Shown: positions 43,289 to 54,911, counted from the stretch's first letter. The stretch is DNA of 64,000 nucleotides from Globisporangium splendens (GCA_006386115.1 VFIW01000127.1:1-64000); one strand, 5' to 3'. Translations and numbers: made by a program. Notes: a model not told the origin generated them from the letters alone.

Positions 43289-43671
43289 TCGTAAAGGGAA
43301 GAACGACGTTATATTTATTTCTGCTTTGGCGCGCATTATAAAGAAAGGCATTATAAAGGCAGCACGCTGCGAAATGGAAGCACGCGAATAGAATGTCATT
43401 AGCAATTGCGACAAACAAACAAACCACGCAGCCGCATAACCCCAATTATTGGAATGTGTGTGTGTTTACAAACTGTCACTTGCAGCAAAATGGAAACCTT
43501 TCCAACGAACGTAATACCCTGTATAAGTAATGCTATAGCCTGAAAATTATAAACCAGCATCCATAATATAATTCCCTTCCATAATAGACAGAACCAACTC
43601 GTAGGGCTAATTCGGTACGGTATAGAGAAAAATCTTGCGACTGCAGCGCCACTTTGCAATTTCGCAGGAGC
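43289..43671. other. intergenic region upstream of the CHAT gene
   Basis: A/T-rich. TTTCGCAG directly before the ATG at 43672 resembles a splice acceptor, so a 5'UTR intron is possible. No gene seen. Confidence 0.4.
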
Positions 43672-46600
43672 ATGACGGAGCTCATCGGCGTCGTGACGAC
43701 GTCTCGAGCGCCACCGCTGCACGAGGAGCTCTGGGCGTTCGTAGAGCTCGTGGTGCAGGCACCTCCTACTGTGGCTTCCGGCGGCGATGGCAGTGGCGGT
43801 GACGCGTCGAGCGCGACGCAGTTCCTTGCGCTTGTGCAGAGCAGAGCGCGCCAGTTGCTGCGCGTCCGGCAGCAGAACGACAACCAGGAACTGCAAGCGG
43901 GTGGTACACAGGAACATGGCGCTACTGCTGTTGCTGCTGTTGTGGAGCAGAACGGCGGCGCCATGGACGCGAGCGAGCGCATTGCGCGGCAAGTGCTCGA
44001 TGGCGGTCTGTCGAAGCGAGATGGCGAATCAGAGCGAGGCACAATAGATGACGAAGAGGAAGACAAGAGCGACACGCTGTCGGACTGCACAACGATCACA
44101 GAGACGTCGAGCGTCTACGGTATCCACAACACGTGGGTTGACCTCGCGACGCTCTACGCCATGCCGTTCGTGATGCAGCAGCAGACCTCGGACGGCAGCA
44201 GCAGTCGGCGCCTGCAGCCCGTGCCGCCGCTCAACATCACGCACGAGCAATCGCATCTGCACAAGATCTTCTCCGAGAGCCAGCGGTCGCTGCACACGAT
44301 GCGCGCGGTCGCGACGGTCGACGCGCTGCGCAAAGTGCTCGATCGCGGCGTCACTGTGCTGCATTTCAGTGGCCACGGCGGCCAGATCGCCGGCGCGCAC
44401 CATGCGAATAACAGAAACTACCTCGTGTTTGAAGACACGCAGTGTACGGGCCTCGCTCATCTCGTGGACGCCGACACACTGCGCAACGTACTGAATGGCG
44501 GTGGTGGCGCTCTCATGCCTTCCGAAGAGCTCCAGAGCCATGAGAGTGCGTTGGCTTTGGCACTGAACGGATCACACAGCGCTGACGAAGATGAGCCACC
44601 ACGCAGCGGTGGAAGCATGCTGCGCTCGCTGTCGTCGTCGTCACGGGGCTTTGAGTCGAGTCGTGGAGGTCCCAGCGGGACGCTCAAGCTCGTCTTTGTG
44701 TCGTCATGCCACTCGAAGGCGATCGGCGAAGTGTTTATTCAGGCGGGCGTGGCGCACGTCGTGTGCGTGCGCTGCGAGGACCAGATCCTGGACGAGTCGT
44801 CGTCCATGTTCTCGCACTCGTTCTACCACGCGGCGCTCACGGGCAAGACCGTGCACCAGGCGTTCGAGATCGCGCGTGTGCGCGTACGCGCCGAGATGCG
44901 CATCCCAGATTCGGAAGGCGACAAGTTCGTGCTGCTCGAGTCCTCGCAGCTCCACGCTACGTCGTGTCCCCTCTCATCAAATGGAGACGACGATGTACCT
45001 CAGTCCATTGAAGTCAACTCCACCAGCAGCGCCGTATGCACATGCAGCGCATCGACGTCGCAGTTTGTGTTCACTGACCTCGCCACAGGCAAATGGGTGG
45101 ACGTGAGTCCCGTCAACAAGTTCAGTAAGACGCTGCCTCCGATCTCCGAGTCGTTTGTTGGTCGCGAACAGGAGCTGCACCAGCTCGCGGGGCTCGTGCA
45201 CTCGCAGCGGTTCGTGACGATCCGCGGGCCGCCGGGTATCGGGAAATCCACGCTCTCGATCAAACTCGCGCACTTTGTCGCCGACCGCAATGTGTTTCCT
45301 GACGGCGTCGCGTTCGTTCGCCTGCGCGGCGTACAGTCTCTGGAAGGCATGGAGTCGGCGATCAAGAGCGCATTGTGCCCGGACGGCAGCGGTGGCGGCC
45401 AACCGAGCGACAAAGAGATGCCGCTGCAGCACGTGCTCGCGGATCTCAAAGTGCTGCTCGTGCTCGACAACATGGAAGACCCGATCAACGCGAATCCGTC
45501 GGCTGTGCGCGATTTCCTGCTGCAACTGCTGCAGACAACACCGCACTTATCTTTCTTGATGACCGCGCGGCAGGCTATGGGCGGCGGCATCGCGGGCTTT
45601 GGCGAGAAAGTCGTCTCCCTCAACCGGTTGTCTCATTTCCATGCCGCGGATCTCTTTCTCAAGCAATCGCCGCGTCCACTGCTCATCTCCGAGATTCTCG
45701 GTGCTGCTGCGATCGAACCTACTAGCAGCGACGGCAAGTCACGCGCTGCGAGCGTGCTGGACGCACTCACAGAGCATCCGTTGATGGCGTTCCTGGATGG
45801 TCATCCGCAGGCGATTTCGTTGTGTGCGCCGCTGCTGCAAGACCGGTCACTCGCGGAACTCACGCGTGCGGTTCTGAGTCGAGGCGTGAGCGAACTCCAG
45901 GTCGTGGGACTGCCTGCACACGACCGCAGTGCCGTCAACACGCTGGTCACGTCTTTGGGTGTGTCATTGGAGCAAGTCAAGATGCATCACGGCCAGGACG
46001 CGCTCCGGTTCTTCTCGCTGCTGGGGCTATTGCCAGCTGGAGCCATGGCCGCAGACTTCAAGAGCCTGTGGGGACCGAACTGGGAGCCCCTCGTCGAGAC
46101 GCTGCTGCGGTTCTCGCTCATTCAGCGCAATCGCATCCCGGGATTCACTTCGCTCGCCAAGAGCAGCAGCAACAGCCGAGGACTTCCGAAGCGCAGCCAT
46201 GTGACGGGCACGACGTCGTCAACACGTCGAAGCTCCCGCAGCAACTCCCGTACAAGCGATGGATACGATCAAACGTTGCTGGCGGCATTGAAATCGTACG
46301 GAGAATACATCAGTGGCGGTGGCAGCTCACAAGCTAAAGCCGACAGTGCAATGGACCAGGACGCAGTAAATTTGGTGGGGGCACGATCTTCAGGCGACAA
46401 TAAGCATGGGGCGATGCTCAATACACTCACGCGCAGCGGCCGCGCGTCGCGAGTGGCTGAACACGTGGCGCAACTCGACAGCCAGGCCGAGATCATGTCA
46501 GTCTGCGTCTCGTACTCGACGTTCCCGTTCATCACGAGCTATGCGCGCAGTCTCCTGGGTATGTACGACGGCGCAGATGGCAGCAGTGACAGCGACAATG

Positions 46601-47955
46601 GCAACAATAATGAGGAAATGCCGCTCGCTGCGTCCGTGTGCAGCCAGGACCGCGATCTCTTTCTGTACAACTGTGCGCGCCATTTCTGGAAAGTCAGCTA
46701 TTGGGTGTTCCAGCATATCTGTACACTGGCAGCGCGGTCAAGTGCATCGTATCTGATCCTGGACATGCACGAATCGAATTTGTGGATGCTGCTGGACCTG
46801 CATTTGCGCATGATCGATGATTGGACGCGACAAGATAGTAATGCGGCGGCCAATGCATTCGACACAAGCAGCGAGCTAAGCAACGACAATGGCGGATCGT
46901 TGACGGTCGATTGCTCTACGGCAACGCAGACAAATTTGACCGTCCTGCGAGAGAAAATCGGTACGTACGTCGTCGATGTCGCGTGCTTTTTCGCGCATGC
47001 GCTGTTCTTGTCGGGTCGCCATCGAGGCGCATGGTCCGCAGCCAACAAGTCGCTCCACATCGCAAAGCACCACAAGGACACGCGCAACGAAGCGAACACG
47101 AGGAAGCTCATGGGCATTCTGTTGACGACTGAGACGAAGTTTGACGAAGCCAAGGCGCAGTTTGGCATGGCGCTGATCTTATACAAGGCTGTGGGCGACA
47201 AACTCGGTCAGGCCGCGTCGCTGAGCGCGATCGGCATGATCCACACACGCAAGGGCAACCTCCGCGGCGCGCACAACTGCTTCACTAAAGCGCTGACGCT
47301 ATACGAATGGTTCAAGCACGCATTGGGGCAGCTCAACTGCCACCAGCGGCTCGCAAACTTAGAGAAAAAGCTGCGTGATGGCGATGGTGTCACCCGGAAA
47401 CTTCATCTACAGCATGGCGGAGTTGGCAGCAGCAGCAATGCCGGGTACAGTCACCATTACGCGGCAACGAGGCGATTGCAGGGCGACTTGAACCGGAAAC
47501 GCAATGGCGAGTACATTGTGCGCTGGGTAGGGCACGAGATGAGTCTGCTCCTGGAGTTACCCCACAACGGCACCATGACCGACAAGCTCCACGAAGCGCA
47601 GAGCGAACCCTCATGTGCGTCCTCATCTTCGCTCTCAGGTGTAGGCATTGCCGTTGGCTTCACGTCTCCGCCACCTCGGTCGCTGATCAAGTCGGGTAGT
47701 ACGCCCGGCGTCTCGAACTCGCCCAAGAAATGCCGGCTCGGATTGCTCATCGACCAGAAGGAGAAGGAACGTGCGTCAGCGACAGCATGTGCAGCTGCTG
47801 CTGGAGCTTCGATATTGTCGTCGGCAGCTGAGGCTGCCCAACCTGGTGACAAGCTCAAGAACAGCAGCTTTGCGCGGCGACGCGAGTATGACGCGGCAAT
47901 TCGAAAACTGGGAAACGCCATCGGTGGTGGCGGAGCACAATCACTCGACATGTAG
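43672..47955 (+). CDS. CHAT protease - NB-ARC ATPase - TPR protein (STAND-type receptor-like)
   Basis: A 1427-residue single-exon ORF. Residues about 140-430 form a CHAT (caspase-like) domain with the catalytic pair H235 (LHFSGHGG) and C346 (LVFVSSCHS), followed by the typical VRVRAEM...FVLLES end. Residues about 500-760 form an NB-ARC/STAND ATPase: FVGREQELH, Walker A GPPGIGKST at 519-527 with K525, Walker B LLVLDN with D599, and a sensor-like LSFLMTAR. Residues about 1140-1235 have TPR-like helices (KFDEAKAQFGMALILYKAVG, GNLRGAHNCFTKALTLYEWF). The rest is low in complexity (Ser-rich, N/D-rich). Known STAND proteins oligomerise on sensing a trigger and activate the effector; here the effector would be the protease. 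Target and trigger are unknown, and a role in oomycete cell death or defence is inference. Confidence 0.85.
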   Translation: MTELIGVVTTSRAPPLHEELWAFVELVVQAPPTVASGGDGSGGDASSATQFLALVQSRARQLLRVRQQNDNQELQAGGTQEHGATAVAAVVEQNGGAMDASERIARQVLDGGLSKRDGESERGTIDDEEEDKSDTLSDCTTITETSSVYGIHNTWVDLATLYAMPFVMQQQTSDGSSSRRLQPVPPLNITHEQSHLHKIFSESQRSLHTMRAVATVDALRKVLDRGVTVLHFSGHGGQIAGAHHANNRNYLVFEDTQCTGLAHLVDADTLRNVLNGGGGALMPSEELQSHESALALALNGSHSADEDEPPRSGGSMLRSLSSSSRGFESSRGGPSGTLKLVFVSSCHSKAIGEVFIQAGVAHVVCVRCEDQILDESSSMFSHSFYHAALTGKTVHQAFEIARVRVRAEMRIPDSEGDKFVLLESSQLHATSCPLSSNGDDDVPQSIEVNSTSSAVCTCSASTSQFVFTDLATGKWVDVSPVNKFSKTLPPISESFVGREQELHQLAGLVHSQRFVTIRGPPGIGKSTLSIKLAHFVADRNVFPDGVAFVRLRGVQSLEGMESAIKSALCPDGSGGGQPSDKEMPLQHVLADLKVLLVLDNMEDPINANPSAVRDFLLQLLQTTPHLSFLMTARQAMGGGIAGFGEKVVSLNRLSHFHAADLFLKQSPRPLLISEILGAAAIEPTSSDGKSRAASVLDALTEHPLMAFLDGHPQAISLCAPLLQDRSLAELTRAVLSRGVSELQVVGLPAHDRSAVNTLVTSLGVSLEQVKMHHGQDALRFFSLLGLLPAGAMAADFKSLWGPNWEPLVETLLRFSLIQRNRIPGFTSLAKSSSNSRGLPKRSHVTGTTSSTRRSSRSNSRTSDGYDQTLLAALKSYGEYISGGGSSQAKADSAMDQDAVNLVGARSSGDNKHGAMLNTLTRSGRASRVAEHVAQLDSQAEIMSVCVSYSTFPFITSYARSLLGMYDGADGSSDSDNGNNNEEMPLAASVCSQDRDLFLYNCARHFWKVSYWVFQHICTLAARSSASYLILDMHESNLWMLLDLHLRMIDDWTRQDSNAAANAFDTSSELSNDNGGSLTVDCSTATQTNLTVLREKIGTYVVDVACFFAHALFLSGRHRGAWSAANKSLHIAKHHKDTRNEANTRKLMGILLTTETKFDEAKAQFGMALILYKAVGDKLGQAASLSAIGMIHTRKGNLRGAHNCFTKALTLYEWFKHALGQLNCHQRLANLEKKLRDGDGVTRKLHLQHGGVGSSSNAGYSHHYAATRRLQGDLNRKRNGEYIVRWVGHEMSLLLELPHNGTMTDKLHEAQSEPSCASSSSLSGVGIAVGFTSPPPRSLIKSGSTPGVSNSPKKCRLGLLIDQKEKERASATACAAAAGASILSSAAEAAQPGDKLKNSSFARRREYDAAIRKLGNAIGGGGAQSLDM

Positions 47956-48143
47956 AAGATGTCTTCCACTAGCCTTTGTCATAGAACCCCATGTACACAT
48001 AAGTCTGTTCTTGCTTTGTATGAAATTGTGAAAGAAGAGCAGTGAATTAAAACGATGAGTGAAAACAATAATACCTTTAACGCACGTGCATGGACCCATT
48101 TCCCCAAGTCGTCTGCATAGGAGTCTCTCAGTGAATGGGAGCC

Positions 48144-50773
48144 TCACCATGTGCCATCGTCGCTGCTCTCAATCTCGTCATCAACTTCTTCGACAATCGT
48201 CGTGGTCTCTTGCCTGACCACACGAGCTGTTCCTGACTGCAAGATGCATGGTTGCGTCCTCTTCGCGAGCAAAACACCAAGGAACGGCTCGACATCGTGA
48301 GCAAACGTGTCGCCACGGCACACATAATGATAGTCATTGCTGTTGTCGACACGAAGCAGCAGCGCGTCATCACTGCTCCCGTTGCTGTTGCTAGCCCCGT
48401 GGGTCATCATCAGGTGCTGCAAATTCTCTCTCTTCCACGCGATTTTCTGGCGCGTCGCAAAGCCTCGCGGCCTCGAGATCGGACGAAAGGCCGATGGTGT
48501 CGGGTGTTCGTTCGTGGCCGCGATTATGCGCACCAGGATCGCTTGCGCAAAGCCTCGAAGGCGTTGGAATACCTAAAGGTACAACCACGCATAACAGGAG
48601 GCAACCACATCGTCAGCATTAGATCACAAGAGCCCTCAATCAAGAGCTTATCCACCACTTAGTAAGTTAAATACCTCGGACGAACGGGACGAGCCTTTGT
48701 ACGAATCCGAGAGGATGCTCTCAGTCACGCTCATCAGTTCGAACGCAGCGCTGAGGTCGCCGACTTCAGAGAAGTAATTGACGAAGTTCTCGTGCACCAG
48801 CTCCAAAACTTTCTCCAGGGACATCGTGGACGCGTCCATGATGGCGTCCACATTGATATTGCTGCTGCTCTCGCTCGCCTCAGTTCCATTTGCTGGTTTT
48901 GCCACTTTCGCATGCAATAGCTTCCCAACGATATGGAAATCCGAGAAAAACGGATCCCGGTTGATCGGCAGAACCTCCGACTCACTTCCGTTAGTTGCAG
49001 AAGCAGGAAGACTCGCTTTCTTCGTAGTGTGCTTTCGCGACGATGAAGGCGTCGCAGTAGATTTCGATTTCGTGCGATCGCGCCGTCGGTTTGCGAGAAG
49101 CTGCAGCATGTGGATCGCGTGGCGGATGTCGCCGTCACTCTTGGCGACGACGTGCTGGAGGTCGGACGACGTGAGATTGCACCACTCGGCGTCGGCGATC
49201 CGCGTCAATTGCTTCTTTAGTTGTGCTAAAACGAAGAAAGCACCAGGAAATCAAAGTTAGTTTGCGCCAGCGCATTCCGATACTAAGAGAGCAGCTCCAT
49301 ACCTGAAGTGACTGCGTTGAAACTGATCACGCTCGTGAACGGCGAATGAATCACGTCAGCGGAAAACAATTTTGTCAGATAGTTCATGTCGATCTTGCTT
49401 TCCTTGACGTCGCTGAAAATGCACACGATGGGGAATCGACTCGGCGCCGTCGGGTCCACAATGCGCTTGAAAATCGATTGGATATTGCTGCTACTGTTTT
49501 CATTCTCCCACGACGACGACGAGGACTCAAATGGCTGCGAGGACCACACCTGCGGCCAGTTCTCAATCAGAATCACCTGACTACTGGAAGCAGCATCACC
49601 TGCACCAGGTGACTGGGACGACGGCAACTTCCGTTTGCGCGCACCGCGACGTTCGATTCCACTTGAAGCGCCGGTGGCCGTCAGTGGGAGTGCTGAGTAC
49701 GTCACAGACCGCGTGATAAACTCCATAAAGTCGTCGGCGCTGGAGCGCTGCGGAATCCAGAATTCGTCTCGGAGCATGCGCTCGTAGCTCAACTTGCCCG
49801 CACTCGCATTGTCGTTCCACTCACTCACAGAGATTCCCATCTGGGACGCAATGCACCTCACAGACGTGGATTTTCCCGACCCCGGTGGACCACAGAGGAA
49901 CAAAATCCGCTGTTTTGGCACGGATGTATGTGTCGATTGTGGGGTGGCGTTGCGGTGCATCCAATTCAAGAGCTCCTGGATTTTCTTCTTGTTGACGCAC
50001 AGCTCGTCTACGCTGTGTGGCGCGTGGGTATCTGTCCACAGCGCATTCGAAGATGACGATGACACTGTGATAGCTCCTGCTGTCGGTCGATTGCGCTTCG
50101 ATGGCCTTGCGCTGGAGCTCTCTTTCACGTCCGAGTCCCCGCTGCTGTCAATCATCTCGACAGGGCCAGCGGTACTGCCTTTGCGCTTCTTCCTATCGGC
50201 TGCTGTCTTCCAAGATGGCGCTGTTGCTCTACTAATCGTTGCCGCTGTTGGCGCGAGCCACTGCGTGAGCTTCCGCTGCGGCCGCGATGAGGAGGCTGGA
50301 GTGGTTGATGGCGCGGGGCTGTCGCAGATCTCGCACCGGTCCCCATTCGTCTCGTTCAGATACGTGCACATTGGACACTCCCATGCGTCTGGCGCCTCCT
50401 TCGAAGCAGACGACTTTGACGCACCAGGAGCTACGCCCACGTCTTCCTCGTCGCTGTCTTCCAGGACAATGACCTCTGCAGGCGAAGGTTCTTCTTTCCG
50501 TGGCGCACTGCGGCGCCCCGCCAGACGTTTGCGAGACGTGCCAATTGGTTCTTCTTTAGTGCGTACTGCAGTACGGCTGTGCGTCTCGCTCTTTGAGCGC
50601 GATGACGCCGCCATTGGGGCATCGTCATCGTCAGACTCGTCGTCCTCCGCGCTGCAACATATAGACGCACGCGCAGTAAGCAAGAGCACACAACACCGCA
50701 TCTCTCTTCTTGTTAGACGGGGCAGATACACATGAGCACGCCGTCCTTACCGTTGGCGCAACCGTCGCCGCAT
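48144..50773 (-). CDS. RAD17: Rad17 checkpoint clamp loader with an N-terminal RanBP2-type zinc finger
   Basis: Four exons on the minus strand: 50773-50751, 50651-49303, 49225-48675, 48572-48144, all GT-AG and phase-consistent, 783 residues. Rad17 replaces RFC1 to load the 9-1-1 clamp at damaged DNA. The Rad17 entry motif LWTDTHAPHSVDELCVNKKK precedes Walker A GPPGSGKST (about 262-270). The lid/helical region (SDGDIRHAIHMLQLL) and the C-terminal FRPISRPRGF also fit. Unusual for the family is a RanBP2-type zinc finger (WECPMCTYLNETNGDRCEIC, about 98-117) in an acidic N-terminal extension, followed by a PIP-box-like QRKLTQWL. The short first exon (MRRRLRQR) rests only on splice signals; Met at about residue 20 (MAASSRSKS) is the alternative start. 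Confidence 0.86.
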
Positions 50774-51016
50774 GCTGCTCGTGAGTTTCCGATCAAATAC
50801 AAAATGGTCGCCAAGTTCAAACGAACCGCGCATCGTTTTAACCTATCTTAATTTGCGATTAGTATTCTCTATATATTCACTATGGATACTGACGGAATTA
50901 TGAATACCTCTTTATAAATTCATTAATCCTCTTTATGATGTAATAGCTACTATGAAAGGATACGCCCCACCCCTTCTTTCCTTTCCTCCATCCGACAGCA
51001 CAAACTCCAAAAACAA
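50774..51016. other. divergent spacer between Rad17 and the small gene
   Basis: 243 bases, A/T-rich, between outward-facing genes. Likely a shared promoter; no specific motif claimed. Confidence 0.4.
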
Positions 51017-51257
51017 ATGGACGCGCCGCCGTTGTCGCAAGCGGACGTGGCGACGCACGCCTCCGCCGCCGATGAGAAGCAGTCGCTCGACAGGTAAAGC
51101 ATACGCATTTTCCTATCCACGTATACGTCGCTCTTCTCTCCTGATGCTTGCTCCTTAATCGCTGTTCACATGTAGTGTCCACACGTTTTCGCGTGAACTG
51201 GAGCAGCTCCGTGCGGCCATGGCGGCCCGCGCGCAACGCAGCGGATCTGCAAACTAA
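51017..51257 (+). CDS. small two-exon gene, 52-residue protein of unknown function
   Basis: ATG 51017 to 51093, GT-AG intron of 82 bases (51094-51175), then 51176-51257 to TAA. The protein starts MDAPPLSQADVATHASAADE and its second half is a short amphipathic helix (FSRELEQLRAAMAARAQR). The good donor GTAAAG, acceptor TGTAG and preserved phase support a real gene; I do not recognise the family. Divergent from Rad17, followed 185 bases later by the convergent aminopeptidase. Confidence 0.5.
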
Positions 51258-51442
51258 CGTTTGGACACGAGCGCGTAGGCACAAGTCGCAGCCACTTCTA
51301 TCACGCATAGGATCGCGTCAAGTACGCAAAGTCAACACGTACGCACACATGCAAACAAGATCATGTCAGTCGATGCAAAGGAAGGAGGGCGCTAATATGA
51401 CAGCTCTATACATTGTTCTCAAGTGATCCGTCCATTGGCCGC

Positions 51443-53690
51443 TTATTCCACTCTCTCTCCGTCTCTTTCTGCTTTGCGCAGCAGCAGCTCGATGCGGTCG
51501 CGCACCATGACGTGGAGCGACGCCTTCGTGCGCGCGTAGATCTGCGTCGCGAACGCGCGCACCTCGGGGTTCCCGCTCGTCGTTAACGCGCGGTACACTG
51601 GGATCTGGAACTTCTGCTTGCCCTGGGACTCGAGGAACGCGCCGACGACGTTGTCCAGCTTGGCCAGCACCTCGTTCTTGATAAGCACGAGCGACCAGCG
51701 GAAGCGGACCTCGGAGTTTGTCGAGTCCCAGAGTCGCATGGCGTCTCCCAGCGCGATGACCACGTGCGCGTTCGCGAACGACTCGTTCAGGCAGCAGTCG
51801 AGAAAGTAGAGTCGCTGGAAGACCGGCCACGTCGTGCATGCTTCCTCGGTTAGATACAACACGTTAGCGAGCACCGTGAGCTGCGACGCGCCCCAGTGGT
51901 ACGCGAGCGCCTCGCAGTGCTCCATGATCTCCTGCGCCTCCGAGAGCTCCGGCTTGTACTGCGGATACCCCGGCGCATGCAGCCATGTGCTGAACGAGAT
52001 CGGTCCCTTTACTTCGCTTGCATCGCCTGCGGCCTGGAGGTGTGGAAAGTACTCGAGGAAGAAACGGAGCGTGTCCTCCGCGGCAATCGACTGGAAGCGG
52101 AATTTCTCGCAGTACGCCTTCAGGAAATCGTCAAAGATCTACAGGAGAACACCTTCAAAGTCAATGGGGGTATCCATGTTGTATGTAGGCAGGTAGGTTG
52201 GTATGAAAGATAAGTACCTTGTCTGAGCCCACGAGACTGCGCAGGTAGCTGACGAACGCGTAGCCTTTCTCGTACGCGCACTGGTTGTAGCAGTCGCCGG
52301 GATCGATGCCCTGCTCGAGTGGCACACGTAGCCGCGTCAACGGCGAGTCATCGCCGAGCGCCTCGATCTCCTCATGCAGCAGCGCTTCCCCGAGCTTCGC
52401 GTTGAGGCACATGAGCGATCTGCCAATACAAGCGCATCATACACACACGCATTAGACACCATGAATCTAACGAACGCATTCCACGCTATTGCATCGTTTG
52501 TTATTGTGGGCAGCAAACCTTCCATGGGCGACTTCGGTGATGCGGCGTTCGGCGTACATCGTGAAGCCCTCGTTGAGGAAGAAATCGCTCCACGTTGCGT
52601 TCGTCGCGAGGTTCCCAAACCTGATGGACGAATCATACACGCAATGTGTATCAATTAGCACCAAAGTTTAAAGTCCATCATTTAGTACAACCACACCAGC
52701 AACGTACCAGGAGTGCGCGATCTCATGCGCAATGACGGAGGACAGGGACTGGTCGCCAGCGATGAGAGATGGCGACACGAACGTCAGCCGTGGGTTTTCC
52801 ATGCCTCCGTAGGGAAATGACGGCGGCATAACCAGCACGTCGTAGCGTTTCCAGACGTACTCACCGAAAAGCGACTCGCCGATGCAGAGGTACTTTTCAA
52901 TCACGCCTTCGAACTCGCGTGTGGCTTTCTCGAGCATGCACGGCTCGGTCCAGATGCTCGAGCGCGGACCAACCTCGGCGGCCACGAGATCGCCCACCGC
53001 CATGGCCACGAGGTACACTGGAATGGACTGCGTCATCTCGAACTGAAAGCGCTTCCATCGTTGCTGCTCCACACCGCCGTCAACACTAGCAGAAGCGGTT
53101 TCTTTGATCTTCTCGACGCCGCACAGCTTGGCGCTCATGACGCACACAAGCTCCGCGGGCACGCGCACCGACGCAGTGTACGTGATGCGCACGGACGGTG
53201 AGTCCTGGCACGGGAAGAAGCTGCGATTTAGCACCTCCTGACCCTGCGTGTACATGTACGGGAGCGTCTTGCCTGCCGTCTGCTCCTTGGTGAGCCAGCA
53301 CACGCCAGGACTGTCTTTGTTCGTCTCGTACTGGATCGTGACCACAAATGCCTGCGCACCCGCAAACTCCGACGGCAGCTCGATCTCGAGCGCGTCACCA
53401 AACGACGTGAACGGTTTCACTCGCCATGCTGCCGTATACGAGGCCACGTTCGATGCGCCACCATCACAGTCCGCGTCTCCGTGAGCAGCGCGCACGTGCA
53501 CAGTGTGGATCGTCAAGTGGAAGACGTCAAGCTGAAGCACCGCAGTGGCGTCCGTGCTTCCAGCCACGCGAGTGATGTGCAGCTCGGCATCGCCCGCAAC
53601 CTTCTTCGCAAGCATGTCGACCGCGACGCGCAGCGCCATGTGGCGCATGCGGAATTGCGTCAGCGCCGCGCACGTCGCTGGATCGTCCAT
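51443..53690 (-). CDS. LTA4H: leukotriene A4 hydrolase-type M1 aminopeptidase
   Basis: Four exons (53690-52708, 52620-52519, 52419-52218, 52138-51443), GT-AG and in phase, 660 residues; human LTA4H is about 610. Zinc metallopeptidase of the M1 family, probably cytosolic. The exopeptidase motif YGGMENPRLTFVSPSL is present, with the zinc site HEIAH (H322, E323, H326) and, across the exon 1/2 splice, the third ligand E345 in FLNEGFTMYAERR, exactly 18 residues after H326. The LTA4H-type C-terminal helical domain follows (FSTWLHAPGYPQYKPELSEA). Whether it has epoxide hydrolase activity cannot be told; oomycetes would more likely use it as an arginyl/aminopeptidase. Confidence 0.92.
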
Positions 53691-53888
53691 AGCAGCTCGT
53701 CTCGTGGGAACTAAGACTGATCAATAGCCGAAGGATCTCGTCAGGCTCCGTTTCCGTTGTGATACCGGTGCTTCGTCCTGCCTCAAAGGTTTTGGTGGCG
53801 CCAAATAATACCGTCGTGGTTCTTTAATTTAATGATTGCGAACACTTGGATGGATTCAAGGTTTCAAGTTGGAGATACAAGCTTACGT
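53691..53888. other. upstream region of the aminopeptidase gene
   Basis: Under 200 bases, ending at the transposon block. No element recognised. Confidence 0.35.
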
Positions 53889-54261
53889 TGTAACGGGGTA
53901 GCCTGTTACACGGCGTACACGTGCGTTGAGGAAGCGCAGGCGAGAGGAAGAACACAGCGATAACGCTGTGTCCAAAAGAAGGAAGGGAGCTTTGTCCTAT
54001 AACATGCAAAATGAGAAGTGAATTGAAATCTTAAGGTTTGAAATGCAAATCTGATGGGTTGTTCCTACGGCGTCTTCGATTGGTAGATAGTCGCGTGTCC
54101 AATCCGACTATCATCCAATGAGGTTAAACTTTAATGGAATGTTCTTATTGGCTAAAATGCAACTAGCTACATATAGTGTTCATGGGTTAACGGGTGGGTT
54201 TGTAGAGAGTGGTAGAACTCGTGTGGGTATGACCCACACTCTTTGTACTCAAGAACCTAAG
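53889..54261. repeat. LTR fragment, family D
   Basis: Starts TGTAACGGGGTAGCCTGTTACA (self-complementary ends TGTAAC/GTTACA), matches the 5161 fragment for about 80 bases, then continues until it is cut by the 650-base LTR at 54262. No internal genes remain. Confidence 0.55.
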
Positions 54262-54911
54262 TGTAAGAGGGCGCTGTTAACAACAATCCCTCAAACACGG
54301 CACACACGCTTGTGCCAGAGGAAGCGATCTCCCGATTTGGAGGGAGGAACGAAGATTTGAGGGCTTGGAGGAAAATTTGCAACTGAATTGAAAAGGTTAT
54401 GGTTCCTGTCGCTACTTACAAATGAACCCCAAGGGATCCTACACGTTTTATAACTAAAACCTAAACATACACAATAAAACCTATGAATCTGATATATATA
54501 ACCTTGGGTACACTGAGGTTGAACCTACGGGATCTTCTAGAAGCTTGAACTTCAAGTCTTATTTAAAATCCCTGCAAAGTGATTGGCTCGCGCCACTCAC
54601 TCCAGGTGGCAGAGACACGTCTGTCTCGTCGCCAGTCCAGTTTCCCAAGCAGGAACCATCACTCAGTACTTGATTAGTACATGGATGTCATCGCTCAGTA
54701 CTGATCAGTGCATGAGAACAACATTCTGCACTGATCAGCACAGAGAACACTCGTGACGTCATCGAATGACGTCACACGTGCATGTGGGGACTGTCTTACT
54801 GTAATCCCTTTGTTATTTGTGTCTCCACAATGCACGCTGAAGGTGGTGTGTGGCAGACTAGATCTGTGGACAGATCCACCTTCATGTAATGGCTGGTTAT
54901 AGCCCATTACA
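54262..54911 (-). repeat. 650-base LTR of Gypsy C1
   Basis: Plus strand TGTAAGAGGG to GCCCATTACA. By eye about 94% like the LTR at 16159-16808. Followed at once by the antisense ORF region. Confidence 0.9.

Noticed and set aside
43399..44099. Long minus-strand ORFs opposite the CHAT gene start
   Set aside because: Shadows of a GC-rich third-position coding strand; unlike the Gypsy antisense ORFs they have no independent conserved part outside the gene.
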